The translations under genes and the position numbers were made by a program. From Treponema sp. UBA3813 (GTDB lineage Bacteria; Spirochaetota; Spirochaetia; Treponematales; Treponemataceae): a DNA stretch of 64,000 nt. Positions within the stretch are counted from its first letter, which is position 1. The number at the start of each line of letters is the position of its first letter. Below the pieces are notes generated by a model, which did no database searches, was not told where the DNA came from, and saw nothing but the letters and a program-made list of their open reading frames with translations. Positions 1 to 8,591 of the stretch are shown here, in pieces. The DNA lies in contig DFEB01000019.1 in assembly GCA_002368605.1 (NCBI GenBank), positions 35,111-99,110 on the forward strand, written 5' to 3'.

Positions 1-15
1 CTCTACCACACCTCC
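1..15 (-). tRNA. 5' end of a tRNA cut by the window edge, probably tRNA-Ser
   Basis: The reverse complement of the first 15 bases reads GGAGGTGTGGTAGAG. This looks like a tRNA acceptor stem followed by the start of a D arm and resembles the 5' end of serine tRNAs. It lies 21 bases downstream of a complete tRNA-Ser on the same strand, so the two probably form a tandem pair. The anticodon lies outside the window, so the identity is inferred only from the 5' sequence. Confidence 0.5.
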
Positions 16-36
16 AGGCTGCAATCAAAAAAAAAG

Positions 37-121
37 CGGAGCGAGAGGGATTTGAACCCCCGATACCTTGCGGTATGCCGGTTTTCAAGACCGGTGCATT
101 CAGCCTCTCTGCCATCGCTCC
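37..121 (-). tRNA. tRNA-Ser(UGA)
   Basis: An 85-base tRNA on the minus strand. The acceptor stem GGAGCGA pairs with TCGCTCC, followed by a G discriminator typical of serine tRNAs. The anticodon loop CTTGAAA contains TGA, the TTCAAAT T-loop is clear, and there is a long variable arm (ACCGCAAGGT hairpin), the class II structure expected for serine. CCA is not encoded. Confidence 0.95.
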
Positions 122-244
122 AGATAATTGATGCTTAAATACTATAACGATTTTTTAGTATTTGTGTCAACTAGCATCAAAGAAAAAAATTAAAAATAAT
201 TTTCCCTATAGAATTTTTCTCGCTTTCTTCATATTATTACTTTT

Positions 245-820
245 ATGGATAAAAGCAAAGTTTTTCTTGGATTCGTAACGGCGGCATTGGGCTTGTTTTT
301 GCTCATTTCCCCAGACACTTTCATATCATTTTTCGTGATTATTCTTGGCGTGGCGGCAATTATTGACGGCATTTTCATTCTTGCGGCAACCCGCGATTTG
401 ATTATCGATCCTCAGTACAAACTGATTGTCACGGTGCGGGGAGTTTTGAGCATCGTTGTTGGCCTTTTGGCAGTCATTCTGCCAATTACGGTGGCGGCTG
501 TCGTCTGGAAGGCAATGGCTTACACCCTGGCAATTTACCTGATTATCTCGGCGGGAATGCAAATCTACACGATTACAAAACTTCACCGAAACGGAATCAT
601 GGTGCGCCAGTCAATGATTGAAGTCGCCTCTTCCCTTTTGATTGCCCTGGTGCTCTTCGTGATTCCGGCGCAAACAGCGGGTCATTTTATCATCCGCCTC
701 TTCGGAATCGCCTTGCTGATCGTGGGAATCGGCCTTCTGGTAATCCAGTGGAAAAGCCGCCCGGAAGTAGTTCTTCCCGACTCAGTTGAGACCGTAGAAG
801 ACGAAAAAAGCGAAGAATAA
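245..820 (+). CDS. HdeD/DUF308 family integral membrane protein
   Basis: A 191-residue protein made mostly of hydrophobic helices, arranged as repeated helix pairs (about residues 7-22, 26-46, 64-83, 88-106, 126-144, 148-167), with a charged acidic C-terminal tail of about 20 residues. This is the layout of the HdeD/DUF308 family, whose E. coli member HdeD contributes to acid resistance at high cell density. No catalytic residues are expected. There is no good Shine-Dalgarno site before the ATG and the upstream region is very AT-rich, so the mRNA may have a weak or very short leader. The local role is unknown. Confidence 0.75.
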   Translation: MDKSKVFLGFVTAALGLFLLISPDTFISFFVIILGVAAIIDGIFILAATRDLIIDPQYKLIVTVRGVLSIVVGLLAVILPITVAAVVWKAMAYTLAIYLIISAGMQIYTITKLHRNGIMVRQSMIEVASSLLIALVLFVIPAQTAGHFIIRLFGIALLIVGIGLLVIQWKSRPEVVLPDSVETVEDEKSEE

Positions 821-831
821 GGAATTGAATT

Positions 832-927
832 TTGGGCGACACTGCTGATATTCGCTGGAAGCAACGATTCGAAAATTTCAAAAAAGCTTTTTCTCAAAAA
901 ATGGAAGACTTTTCAAAGGAAAGCTAA
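832..927 (+). pseudogene. Collapsed HI0074-type nucleotidyltransferase-partner gene (N- and C-terminal remnants fused)
   Basis: A 31-codon frame starts at TTG 832 and overlaps the next gene by one base (TAATG). It begins with DIRWKQRFENF, the signature start of HI0074-family nucleotidyltransferase substrate-binding (HEPN-like) proteins, which are normally about 130 residues. It then jumps directly to a charged tail (QKMEDFSKES) like the family's C-terminus. About 100 central codons appear to be missing while the frame is kept. It sits just upstream of the nucleotidyltransferase, as the intact partner would. The match is from memory of the family start; the deletion is inference. Confidence 0.55.
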
Positions 928-1241
928 TGAAATTCGGACTTTCGGATAATTCCCTTGAAATAATCGGCTCAATTTTTGAAAAATACCCTTCCGTAAGCAG
1001 GGCAGTGATTTACGGAAGCCGGGCAAAGGGAAATTTTCGTCCCGGAAGCGACATCGACATCACACTGGAAACGACCACAGACTTCACCCATGAAACGCTT
1101 CTTGAAATCTGCAATGATTTTTATGAAAGCGACTTGCCTTACATGGCGGACATCAGTCAAAAATCAGAATTAAAAAATCAGGCCCTACTTGACCACATCA
1201 ATCGAGTGGGGCAAACTTTGTGGCAGAAAAATAAAAACTAA
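927..1241 (+). CDS. Minimal nucleotidyltransferase (MNT) domain protein
   Basis: A 104-residue protein with the nucleotidyltransferase motif GSRAKGNFRPGSDIDI at about residues 30-45. The GS pair and the two metal-binding aspartates of the polymerase-beta fold (SDID) are intact. MNT proteins of this size usually work with a HEPN or HI0074 partner as a type II toxin-antitoxin pair, with the MNT transferring nucleotides to the partner. Here the partner immediately upstream is reduced to about 31 codons, so the enzyme may be orphaned. It is translationally coupled to that remnant by the TAATG overlap. Confidence 0.8.
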   Translation: MKFGLSDNSLEIIGSIFEKYPSVSRAVIYGSRAKGNFRPGSDIDITLETTTDFTHETLLEICNDFYESDLPYMADISQKSELKNQALLDHINRVGQTLWQKNKN

Positions 1242-1258
1242 TTTTTATGGAGAATAAT

Positions 1259-1987
1259 ATGAAAATCAACAAACTTGATGAAATTTTAAAGGCAAATGAA
1301 TATCCGGGACGAGGAATCGTGGCCGGGCTTTCAGCCGACGGAAAATACGCCGTCTCAGCTTACTGGACAATGGGCAGAAGCGCAGGTAGCCGCAACCGGG
1401 TTTTCGTCACAGAAACTGAAAACGGAAGCGAGGTCGTGCGCACAAAGGCCTTCGATGAATCTTTGATTGCAGGCGACCCAAGCCTTATCATCTATGCCGC
1501 TGTCCGCCAGCTGGGAAGCAAAACAATCGTCACCAACGGCGACCAGACCGACACAATCTTTGAGGGACTTAAAAAAGGCGAGACTTTCGAAGAGTCGCTC
1601 CGAGTGCGCAAATACGAACACGACGCTCCGAATTTCACTCCCCGCATTTCCTCTTTGCTCAATGTAGAGGGCGGAAAATACGACTACGCAATCTCAATCC
1701 TAAAAAGTGACTCTGGAAACGGCGACAATACCCTCCGCTTCACTTACACCTACGACAATCCTCAGAAGGGCGAGGGACACTTCATCCACACATACATGGG
1801 AAACGGGAATCCCCTGCCAAGCTTTGAGGGCGAGCCTGAAAAGGTTGAAATCAAGGGCAATATCGACGAATTTGCCAACATGATTTGGGCTTCACTCAAC
1901 GAAGAGAACAAGGTTTCCCTTTTCGTCCGCTTCATCAGCATCGCTACAGGCAAATACGAAGAAAAGATTATCAATAAGAACAAATAA
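1259..1987 (+). CDS. purO: IMP cyclohydrolase, PurO-type
   Basis: About 242 residues resembling the PurO-type IMP cyclohydrolase family, which closes the purine ring (FAICAR to IMP) in the last step of de novo purine synthesis. Supporting stretches are the early YPGRGIVAGL region, YWTMGRSAGSRNRVF at about residues 34-48, and the conserved D-P-S-L-I-I-Y segment. An ATG lies 12 bases further upstream, but GGAG at 1249-1252 is spaced six bases from the ATG at 1259, which I take as the start. PurO is best known from archaea; most bacteria use the bifunctional PurH. The next gene starts directly at the stop codon, so the two are probably co-transcribed. Confidence 0.75.
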   Translation: MKINKLDEILKANEYPGRGIVAGLSADGKYAVSAYWTMGRSAGSRNRVFVTETENGSEVVRTKAFDESLIAGDPSLIIYAAVRQLGSKTIVTNGDQTDTIFEGLKKGETFEESLRVRKYEHDAPNFTPRISSLLNVEGGKYDYAISILKSDSGNGDNTLRFTYTYDNPQKGEGHFIHTYMGNGNPLPSFEGEPEKVEIKGNIDEFANMIWASLNEENKVSLFVRFISIATGKYEEKIINKNK

Positions 1988-3757
1988 TTGAAATCTCTCG
2001 TCTGCACGACTTTACTTGTTGAGACTTCTCCCCAAGGGCTTCCGCTGGGCGCGGCCTGTATTGCCTCTTCCATTAAGGCCGATTCCCGAACAAAAAACGG
2101 CTTTTCGGTCTCCCTAATGGATTTTTCCCTTGAAGACGAGGACATCATGCAGGCAAGGAAAAAGGGCGGAGACGAGGGGGTTTCCGCTCTCCTTGCAGAA
2201 AAACTTGCCGCCAAAAAGCCGGATTTCGTCTGTTTTTCGGTCTATGTCTGGAACCGAAGGATTCTGGAAGGAACTTGCCGCCACCTCAAAAAAATGCTCC
2301 CTGACTGTATCTGCATTGCGGGCGGGCCTGAAGTAACGGCAGATCCCCTTTCTTTTGACAGCTTTGATTTTATGATTGCGGGTCAGGGCGAGCGGGCTAT
2401 GGTGGAATTGCTTGATGCGATGGCAAAAAGCGAGACAGGAATTACAGATTGCAATGAAATCGGGCGGGCTTTCGGCGTACAGGGAGTCTATCGAACCGAA
2501 AATTCCCTCTCGGCTCCAAGTCCACATCCTGCGGGACATAATGAAATCGTCCGGGCTTGTCCTTTGCCGCCTGAAATGACGGCTTCCCCTTACCTTGACG
2601 GCACTCTCGACCCGTCAAAATACGGCGGCGCACTTTGGGAACTTGCCAGAGGCTGCCCCTTCAAATGCTCTTACTGCTACGAGTCAAAGGGCGAAAAGAA
2701 AATCGCCTATTTCCCCATGGAGCGGCTTGAAAAAGAAATCGAGCTTTTCGCAAAAAAGAAAATCGCCCAGATCTTCGTGCTTGACCCGACTTACAACGCA
2801 AGCAAAGAGCGGGCAATCAAAATGCTCAGAATCATCGAGAAAAAAGCCCCCGGAACTTTCTTTTATTTTGAAGCCCGCGCTGAATTCATCGACCGGGAGC
2901 TGGCCCGCGCTTTTTCCCGCATTCCCTGTTGCCTGCAAATCGGCCTTCAAAGCGCCAATCCCGAAGTCCTAAAAAATGTACACCGCACTCTGGAGAAAAA
3001 ACGCTTCGAGAAAAACATAGGATTTTTAAACGAAGAGGGGGTCACTTTCGGCTTCGATTTGATTTACGGTCTTCCCGGCGACAATTTCAAGGGCTTTTGC
3101 GAAAGCATCGACTTTGCCCTCTCCCTTTATCCCAACAACCTTGAGCTTTTCTGTCTCAGCGTTCTCCCCGGAACAGATTTGCACGACGCGGCGAAAGGCT
3201 TCGGCATGGAGTGGGAAAGCCAACCGCCCTATCATGTCTTACGCACGCCCCAGTTCAGCGAAAAAGATTTGGCAAAGGCCGAGCGTCTTTCCCTGGCCAC
3301 AAATCTTTTCTACACAAAAGGCCGGGCGGTGGCCTGGTTCAATTCGGTGATTTATGTCCTAAGAGAAAAGCCCAGCGACTTTTTGAAAAAATTTGAAGAA
3401 TGGCTTGGAAATGACAAAAAAACGCTTGCTTCCACAGGCTCAATCCGTGACTGGACTGCCGACGAGAATTCCGCCCAAATCGAAGAATTGCAGCTTGCCT
3501 TTATCCAGAAACGCTTCCACGAAAAAGGCCTTGACCGCTATCTTCCCGCAGCAGAAGATTTAATCAGAATGCACGCAGCCTTAGGCCGCTGCACTTTTGA
3601 CGGCACAGAATCCACATTCACAACCCGCTATCACCCCGATGATGTTATGAGCGAATACGGCACGGACATCGAATTCTTCACCGAAAATTGCGGCAAGCAG
3701 AAATGCCGTGTGCATGTGTTCGTGGGCAAAAACGGAGCGGACTGGCGGACGATTTAA
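1988..3757 (+). CDS. B12-binding-domain radical SAM protein (DUF4080-like C-terminus)
   Basis: A 589-residue enzyme starting at TTG, directly after the upstream stop codon. Residues 1-140 form a cobalamin-binding-like domain (CIAGGPEVTADP at about 115). The radical SAM cluster motif CPFKCSYC lies at about 222-229, followed by the barrel with LQIGLQSANPEVL and FDLIYGLPGDNF strands. The last ~170 residues resemble the DUF4080 tail of such proteins. These enzymes bind a 4Fe-4S cluster and SAM and often methylate or rearrange unactivated carbons; the substrate here cannot be told. Its end overlaps the convergent MocR gene by four bases. Confidence 0.85.
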   Translation: MKSLVCTTLLVETSPQGLPLGAACIASSIKADSRTKNGFSVSLMDFSLEDEDIMQARKKGGDEGVSALLAEKLAAKKPDFVCFSVYVWNRRILEGTCRHLKKMLPDCICIAGGPEVTADPLSFDSFDFMIAGQGERAMVELLDAMAKSETGITDCNEIGRAFGVQGVYRTENSLSAPSPHPAGHNEIVRACPLPPEMTASPYLDGTLDPSKYGGALWELARGCPFKCSYCYESKGEKKIAYFPMERLEKEIELFAKKKIAQIFVLDPTYNASKERAIKMLRIIEKKAPGTFFYFEARAEFIDRELARAFSRIPCCLQIGLQSANPEVLKNVHRTLEKKRFEKNIGFLNEEGVTFGFDLIYGLPGDNFKGFCESIDFALSLYPNNLELFCLSVLPGTDLHDAAKGFGMEWESQPPYHVLRTPQFSEKDLAKAERLSLATNLFYTKGRAVAWFNSVIYVLREKPSDFLKKFEEWLGNDKKTLASTGSIRDWTADENSAQIEELQLAFIQKRFHEKGLDRYLPAAEDLIRMHAALGRCTFDGTESTFTTRYHPDDVMSEYGTDIEFFTENCGKQKCRVHVFVGKNGADWRTI

Positions 3758-5223
3758 GATTCCAAACTTTTTTCTATAACTTCCACGATTTTTTTAATGG
3801 ATGTTTTTTGAATACCTGAATAATTCACCACGAAAATGTTTTCTTTCTCTTTTGGAACATTGGTATAATAAAAATCTTTTAAAAGAGGAATTTTAATCTT
3901 ATTTGCTAACAATCGTTCGTTAATCATATCAGCGGAAAGGCTGGATTCTTCCTGGTTGACCGAAAGCAAAAAATGAAGTCCAGATTCCTCTTCATTGATT
4001 TTAAAAACGCGGGAAAGGTTTGTTTTTGAAAATGCTAAAATCAAGTCATTTCTTAACGAACGGTAGTAATTTTTCATTCGAATAATGTGCCGTGCAAAAT
4101 TCCCGTCAGAAATAAAGCGTGCCAGCGTAAATTGCTCAAACGCAGAGACTGTACTGGAGAAGCCCCGGAACTTTTCTTCAAATCGGGAAAGCAAGCTCTC
4201 TGGAAGAACCATGTAACTGATTCGGAATGATGGCGCAAGAGTCTTTGTGAAAGTATTGATGTAAATGACCCGACCGTTTTTGTCAGAGCCTTGCAGCGTA
4301 GGCAGAGGTTTTCCCTGAAATCGGAATTCGCTATCATAATCATCTTCGATAATATAACGACCGTTAGTTAATTTATCAGAAGATTCATTCGCCCATGCAA
4401 GTATTTCATTTCTGCGACGAATCGGCATTACGATTCCAGTGGGAAAATGGTGTGAGGGCGAAATATGCACGACGCTTGCCCCGATTTCTTCAAGTAAAAG
4501 CGGGTTCATTCCTTCATCGTCAAGCTCAACAGGTATACAGTCGGCTCCGTTCAAGGCAAAGACTGATGCAATTTTTTTGTAACCGGGATTTTCCACCGCA
4601 TAACGGCACTTTGTTCCCAGCAGCTGAATCAGCATGGTGTAAAGAGATTCCGTTCCCGCACCGATGACAATTTGCTCTGGCGACACGCGCATTTGCCGAA
4701 AATCATACAGATGTTTTGCAATCGCCTCCCGCAGCTCAAAAACTCCCTTCGTTTCGGTTTTTAAAAGCAGATTTTTGTTTCCGCTGGCAAGCACACTGCG
4801 CATAGTTTTTGCCCAAAGCGAAAAAGGAAATTTCTCAAATCCAGTGGCATTACTTGAAAAGTCAGCAAGGAATATACTTTCTTCTTTCAGCGCTTTTTTA
4901 ATTAACGACTGTTCGTTGGAATCTTCCGATTCCCTAACTTCATTATTTTCTTTTTTGTGATTTTTTACCGTCACATCGTTTTTTATATCAGTGACGAAGA
5001 AGCCTTTTTTTTCGATTGAGTAAAGATAGCCTTCAACGGTTAAAAGCGCGTAAGCATTCTGAACCGTAATTACGCTCACCCCCAGATGATCGGCAAGGGA
5101 GCGTTTTGATGGCAACTTTTCGTTCGCCCTTAGCTCCCCCGACAAAATCTGAGCCTTAATTGATTCGTAGAGATATTCACAAAGTCCCTTATTTTCGCGC
5201 CTTGAAAAATCAATCGTAATCAT
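3754..5223 (-). CDS. MocR/PdxR-type transcriptional regulator (GntR HTH fused to aminotransferase fold)
   Basis: A 489-residue protein. Residues 1-75 form a GntR-family winged helix (KLPSKRSLADHLGVSVITVQNAY) and residues ~120-489 a fold-type I aminotransferase. The PLP-contacting region IIEDDYDSEFRFQGKPLP and the Schiff-base lysine in NTFTKTLAPSFRISY are intact. MocR regulators sense PLP or amines and often act on neighbouring genes. The closest same-strand neighbour downstream of the promoter is none in this window; the upstream gene (5237-6613) is a beta-barrel protein, so the target is unclear. Convergent with the radical SAM gene. Confidence 0.88.
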   Translation of the reverse strand: MITIDFSRRENKGLCEYLYESIKAQILSGELRANEKLPSKRSLADHLGVSVITVQNAYALLTVEGYLYSIEKKGFFVTDIKNDVTVKNHKKENNEVRESEDSNEQSLIKKALKEESIFLADFSSNATGFEKFPFSLWAKTMRSVLASGNKNLLLKTETKGVFELREAIAKHLYDFRQMRVSPEQIVIGAGTESLYTMLIQLLGTKCRYAVENPGYKKIASVFALNGADCIPVELDDEGMNPLLLEEIGASVVHISPSHHFPTGIVMPIRRRNEILAWANESSDKLTNGRYIIEDDYDSEFRFQGKPLPTLQGSDKNGRVIYINTFTKTLAPSFRISYMVLPESLLSRFEEKFRGFSSTVSAFEQFTLARFISDGNFARHIIRMKNYYRSLRNDLILAFSKTNLSRVFKINEEESGLHFLLSVNQEESSLSADMINERLLANKIKIPLLKDFYYTNVPKEKENIFVVNYSGIQKTSIKKIVEVIEKSLES

Positions 5224-5236
5224 TTTCAGTAAAATT

Positions 5237-6613
5237 TCAGAAACTCATGCCCATAGCGGCGGCAAATTGCCAGTAACTCTTGGTAACATTGTATGAAAGC
5301 CCCAGCGCAAGAGCAGGAAAAGCAACTTTTGCAAGATAGAATCTCATACCTCCATTTGGACCGTGCATAAACTCGTATTCATCGTCATCCACGAGCGTAT
5401 TCTTTTTTGTGTACACAAGCTGGTAATCTCCGTACAAGGACATTGTTGCCCAAGAGAATTTCGCGACAGCAAGTTCAAACCCTGCATTGCCGCCGATAAT
5501 TTTTTCTGTATGAAAAGAGCCTGGCAGAATATTCACGGAAGCCGCTCCCTGACCTTTGAAAGAAGAAATATGATTGTGTTTTCCGTAAAAGCCAGAGATT
5601 TTCTGATACATGCGCAACCTGTCTATGAAAAGGGGGTGTTGCTCGCCGATTGAAAAGGAAAGCCCGATTGGATAGCGGTAGTCATCATCTTCCATGTCCG
5701 TGAGACCAAATTCTGCCGAAACAGCTGCCGAATTCGTTGACATGAATACGCCGTTCCAGTCAGATTTTGAATATCCGAAGGAAAGGGATGTTTCACCTGC
5801 AATAATTGATTCAGGCTTCATTCCAGGATAATCATCATGCTCTTCTGTCGCAAGATATTTGAAATTAAATCCGTTTGAAAAAGAAAAATGCTCGCCAATT
5901 TTTTCTGTCAGAGAAAATCCTGCCGAAAAACCGAGGCTTTTGTATTTTAAAATCGTGTCTTCTTCAAGATTCACAAATTCTGAAGTGCTCTTTCCGCCAG
6001 AAGCAAAAATTGAGAATCCGGGAATTCCATGGTCTTTCGCAGGCTTTGAAAAAGATGCCATTCCAGTAAAACCACTGTTTGAGAAAAATCCACCAACCAT
6101 GAACATGTCTTTGCGTCCGAATGCGTTCGTGTCCATTACAACGCCGCCAGCCATATAACCTGAACTTGAAGCCATGGCAAATGGAAGCGGTATGAATGTG
6201 ATTTTTTCTTTGACGGATACATTAATTTCTGCCTCGGTATCGCTTGTCTGTGCGACAGAAATTTTAATGTCATCAAAAAGCCCTTCCAGTTGAATCGCCG
6301 TTTCCAAGTCGTGCATGTCCGTTTCGGCAAGGGAATTCCCGGTAAATTTTTTGACTTTGCTTTGAATGTAAGAGTCCCTGGTTTTTTTGAGACCGATAAA
6401 ATTTATTTTTGTAACGATAAGATCTTGATCAAGTTCAGATTGAAGCGATTCCTCAGAATCTGAAAGATTTTTTTCATCTGATTTTGCATTTTCTTCATCA
6501 ATGGCAGATTTTTCTGACTCCGCGCGAATTTTTCGGTTAAACTCTGATGACTGATCTTGCGCTCCGGCAAAAATTGCACACAAAAGAAAGATGATTCCAA
6601 ATAATTTCTTCAT
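5237..6613 (-). CDS. Small BamA-like outer membrane protein with one POTRA domain
   Basis: About 458 residues. A frame extends 46 codons further upstream, but MKKLFGIIFLLCAIFAGAQ is a clean signal peptide, so the start is at 6613. An acidic segment follows, then one POTRA-like domain (about 62-140: IVTKINFIGLKKTRDSYIQS), then a ~310-residue stretch rich in alternating beta strands with many Gly and aromatics. It ends in phenylalanine (MGMSF), the usual C-terminal signal of outer membrane barrels. It has fewer POTRA domains than BamA and may be a TamA- or two-partner-like barrel. Partner unknown. Confidence 0.72.
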   Translation of the reverse strand: MKKLFGIIFLLCAIFAGAQDQSSEFNRKIRAESEKSAIDEENAKSDEKNLSDSEESLQSELDQDLIVTKINFIGLKKTRDSYIQSKVKKFTGNSLAETDMHDLETAIQLEGLFDDIKISVAQTSDTEAEINVSVKEKITFIPLPFAMASSSGYMAGGVVMDTNAFGRKDMFMVGGFFSNSGFTGMASFSKPAKDHGIPGFSIFASGGKSTSEFVNLEEDTILKYKSLGFSAGFSLTEKIGEHFSFSNGFNFKYLATEEHDDYPGMKPESIIAGETSLSFGYSKSDWNGVFMSTNSAAVSAEFGLTDMEDDDYRYPIGLSFSIGEQHPLFIDRLRMYQKISGFYGKHNHISSFKGQGAASVNILPGSFHTEKIIGGNAGFELAVAKFSWATMSLYGDYQLVYTKKNTLVDDDEYEFMHGPNGGMRFYLAKVAFPALALGLSYNVTKSYWQFAAAMGMSF

Positions 6614-6677
6614 ATAAAAGAAATTGTATAAAAAAAGACTGATTTTCACAATAACGGAAAAATGGTAAAATGCGTTA

Positions 6678-6750
6678 GGGATTGTAGTGGCGCGAAGCGT
6701 TGCCGCAGGCAATGAAACCACGGAAAGCCCGACCCGAAGGGGAACGCCCA
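6678..6750. repeat. GC-rich interspersed-repeat candidate upstream of the ketosynthase operon
   Basis: A strikingly GC-rich block in an AT-rich intergenic region. It contains a TTGCC-GCA-GGCAA hairpin inside a GTGG...CCAC pair, followed by CCCGACCCGAAGGGG. Its translation (KARPEGERP) can be mistaken for an N-terminal extension of the next gene. Only one copy is in this window, so repeat status is inferred from composition and from memory of similar blocks in other genomes. Confidence 0.4.
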
Positions 6751-6753
6751 AAA

Positions 6754-7365
6754 ATGAAAAATTTTTTACTTATCCTGATTTCGATTTTTCTCGTCTCCTG
6801 CGCGTCTTCTCGCTTTGATTCGAATTTTGCGCCAGTTTATGTGACCAACACTTCAAAATTCGGAATTTTGCCGACGACCGAGATGGACGCTGCTCTTGAT
6901 TCTGTGCAAAGAATGACGGCAAATTTTGGTGAGCAAAGTTTTGAATGTGATGTTTATGTCCTTTCTGATTCCAGCCAGCTTTCAATGACGATTTTCAACG
7001 AATTCGGAACGACTATGGCAAGTCTTTTTTATGACGGCGCGGCCCTGGATTTTGATTCGGCTGTTTTCCCCAAAAATTTAAAGGCAGAATATATCGTCGC
7101 GGATTTTCAATTTTGCCTTTATCAGGCAGATTCTTTAAAGTCGGCGCTGGCAAAAATCGGCGTGGATTTTGAGATTTCCCTTGCGGACGGAACAGACGGC
7201 ACTTCCATCGAGACAAGAGTTTTGAGCAAAAAGGGCAAAGTCATTTCAAAAATCACAAAATCTTACGGAACAAACAAAAAAACGGGCCGGGAGGAAGTCA
7301 AATCAATTTACTACGAGAACTTCCTGCGAGCTTATTCTTATCTTTTAACGGGAGTTGAGGAATGA
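6754..7365 (+). CDS. DUF3261-like lipoprotein, first gene of an aryl-polyene-type operon
   Basis: 203 residues with a lipoprotein signal (LISIFLVSC, lipid-modified Cys at 16). The ATG at 6754 is used rather than an upstream one inside the GC-rich repeat. The rest is a soluble domain with alternating strands that fits the DUF3261 lipoproteins encoded immediately before the ketosynthase/dehydratase/ketoreductase genes of aryl-polyene clusters, where they are thought to help place the polyene lipid in the outer membrane. The stop overlaps the next start (ATGA), indicating coupled translation. The family assignment rests as much on context as on sequence. Confidence 0.62.
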   Translation: MKNFLLILISIFLVSCASSRFDSNFAPVYVTNTSKFGILPTTEMDAALDSVQRMTANFGEQSFECDVYVLSDSSQLSMTIFNEFGTTMASLFYDGAALDFDSAVFPKNLKAEYIVADFQFCLYQADSLKSALAKIGVDFEISLADGTDGTSIETRVLSKKGKVISKITKSYGTNKKTGREEVKSIYYENFLRAYSYLLTGVEE

Positions 7366-8573
7366 ACGAAAAAATCTATCTTTCAAATCCGGGATTCATC
7401 TGTGCGGCAGGAAATTCTTCTGACCCGGAAAAATTTATCGGAAATCTCAGCTCAGGAAATCGTGACGGCATCAAAAAAGTCGATTGCGACTTGGCGGGCG
7501 AAAACGGCGTAAAATCTTTTTTTGTGGGAAAAATCGACGATTCTCTTTTAAAATCCACTGGCGACAAATTCGACATGCGGGTTTTGCAGATTTTGGATTT
7601 TGCCCTTTCTTCTATAAAAAATGCCGCTCAAAAAGCCATTTCCCGCTACGGAGCCGAAAAAGTCGGAGTCTGCATTGGCTCCTGCGATAACGGAAGTTTT
7701 TTGTCTTTCAATGCTCACAAAGAATTTTTCACAAAAGGTGCTTTCCCTGCTGATTATGATTTGAAGGCTCAGGGGGCTGATTATGTGGCCACTTTTGCAT
7801 CAAATCGTCTGGGTGCAAAAGGGATTTCACTCGCTTTCAGTACGGCCTGCTCTTCAAGTGCCAGCGCAATCATCAAGGCAAAAGAACTTATTCGCGCCGG
7901 AATTTGCGATGCTGTGATTGCAGGCGGCGTAGATGTGGCCAGCGATACGGTTTTGCTGGGCTTTGACAGTCTTGAAGCCATTGATCACGAAAAAACAAAT
8001 CCATTCTCAAAAAACAGGAGCGGTATCAATCTTGGCGAAGGCGCAAGTCTTTTCCTTTTGAGCCGTGATGATTTTGACGAAAACGGGATTTTCTTGGCGG
8101 GAACAGGTGAGTCAAGCGACGCGAGCCACATGACAGCTCCTCTCGCAGACGGAAGCGGTGCTGAACAGGCCATGAAGGCAGCCCTTGCTGACGCAAAACT
8201 TTCTGCTGACAAAATCGATTATGTAAATCTCCACGGAACTGGAACTCACTTAAACGACAGCATGGAAGGAAAGGGCGTAGATTTAGTTTTCGGTGATTAC
8301 AAGGTCGCGGCAAGCTCTACAAAGCCCCTCACAGGTCACACTTTGGGCGCGGCAGGAAGCCTTGAACTTGCGGCATGTTTTTATGCGATTAAATCACAGA
8401 AATTGCCCCTTCATGTCTGGGACGGCATTCAGGATGAGGAAATTCCTTCGCTCAATCTTGTAACAAAGGAAAATGCCACAAAAATTGCAGAAAGCCGGCA
8501 AATCCGCGTTTGTATGAGCAATTCATTCGCATTCGGCGGCTGCAACGCAAGTCTGATTATCAAAAAAGAATAG
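7362..8573 (+). CDS. Beta-ketoacyl-ACP synthase (ApeO-like position)
   Basis: 403 residues with a thiolase-fold ketosynthase. The nucleophilic Cys lies in FSTACSSSASA (about residue 163), the first His in NLHGTGTHLNDS and the second in KPLTGHTLGAAG, so the Cys-His-His triad is intact and this is a condensing enzyme rather than a chain-length factor. In aryl-polyene clusters the equivalent gene (ApeO) pairs with a separate chain-length factor, not present in this window. It overlaps the lipoprotein gene by four bases and precedes the dehydratase by 18 bases. Confidence 0.88.
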   Translation: MNEKIYLSNPGFICAAGNSSDPEKFIGNLSSGNRDGIKKVDCDLAGENGVKSFFVGKIDDSLLKSTGDKFDMRVLQILDFALSSIKNAAQKAISRYGAEKVGVCIGSCDNGSFLSFNAHKEFFTKGAFPADYDLKAQGADYVATFASNRLGAKGISLAFSTACSSSASAIIKAKELIRAGICDAVIAGGVDVASDTVLLGFDSLEAIDHEKTNPFSKNRSGINLGEGASLFLLSRDDFDENGIFLAGTGESSDASHMTAPLADGSGAEQAMKAALADAKLSADKIDYVNLHGTGTHLNDSMEGKGVDLVFGDYKVAASSTKPLTGHTLGAAGSLELAACFYAIKSQKLPLHVWDGIQDEEIPSLNLVTKENATKIAESRQIRVCMSNSFAFGGCNASLIIKKE

Positions 8574-8591
8574 AATACAAAGGAAGATAAG

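Noticed and set aside
5237..6751. N-terminal extension of the barrel protein to 6751
   Set aside because: The extra 46 residues are encoded by the GC-rich repeat and intergenic DNA, and a proper signal peptide starts at 6613.
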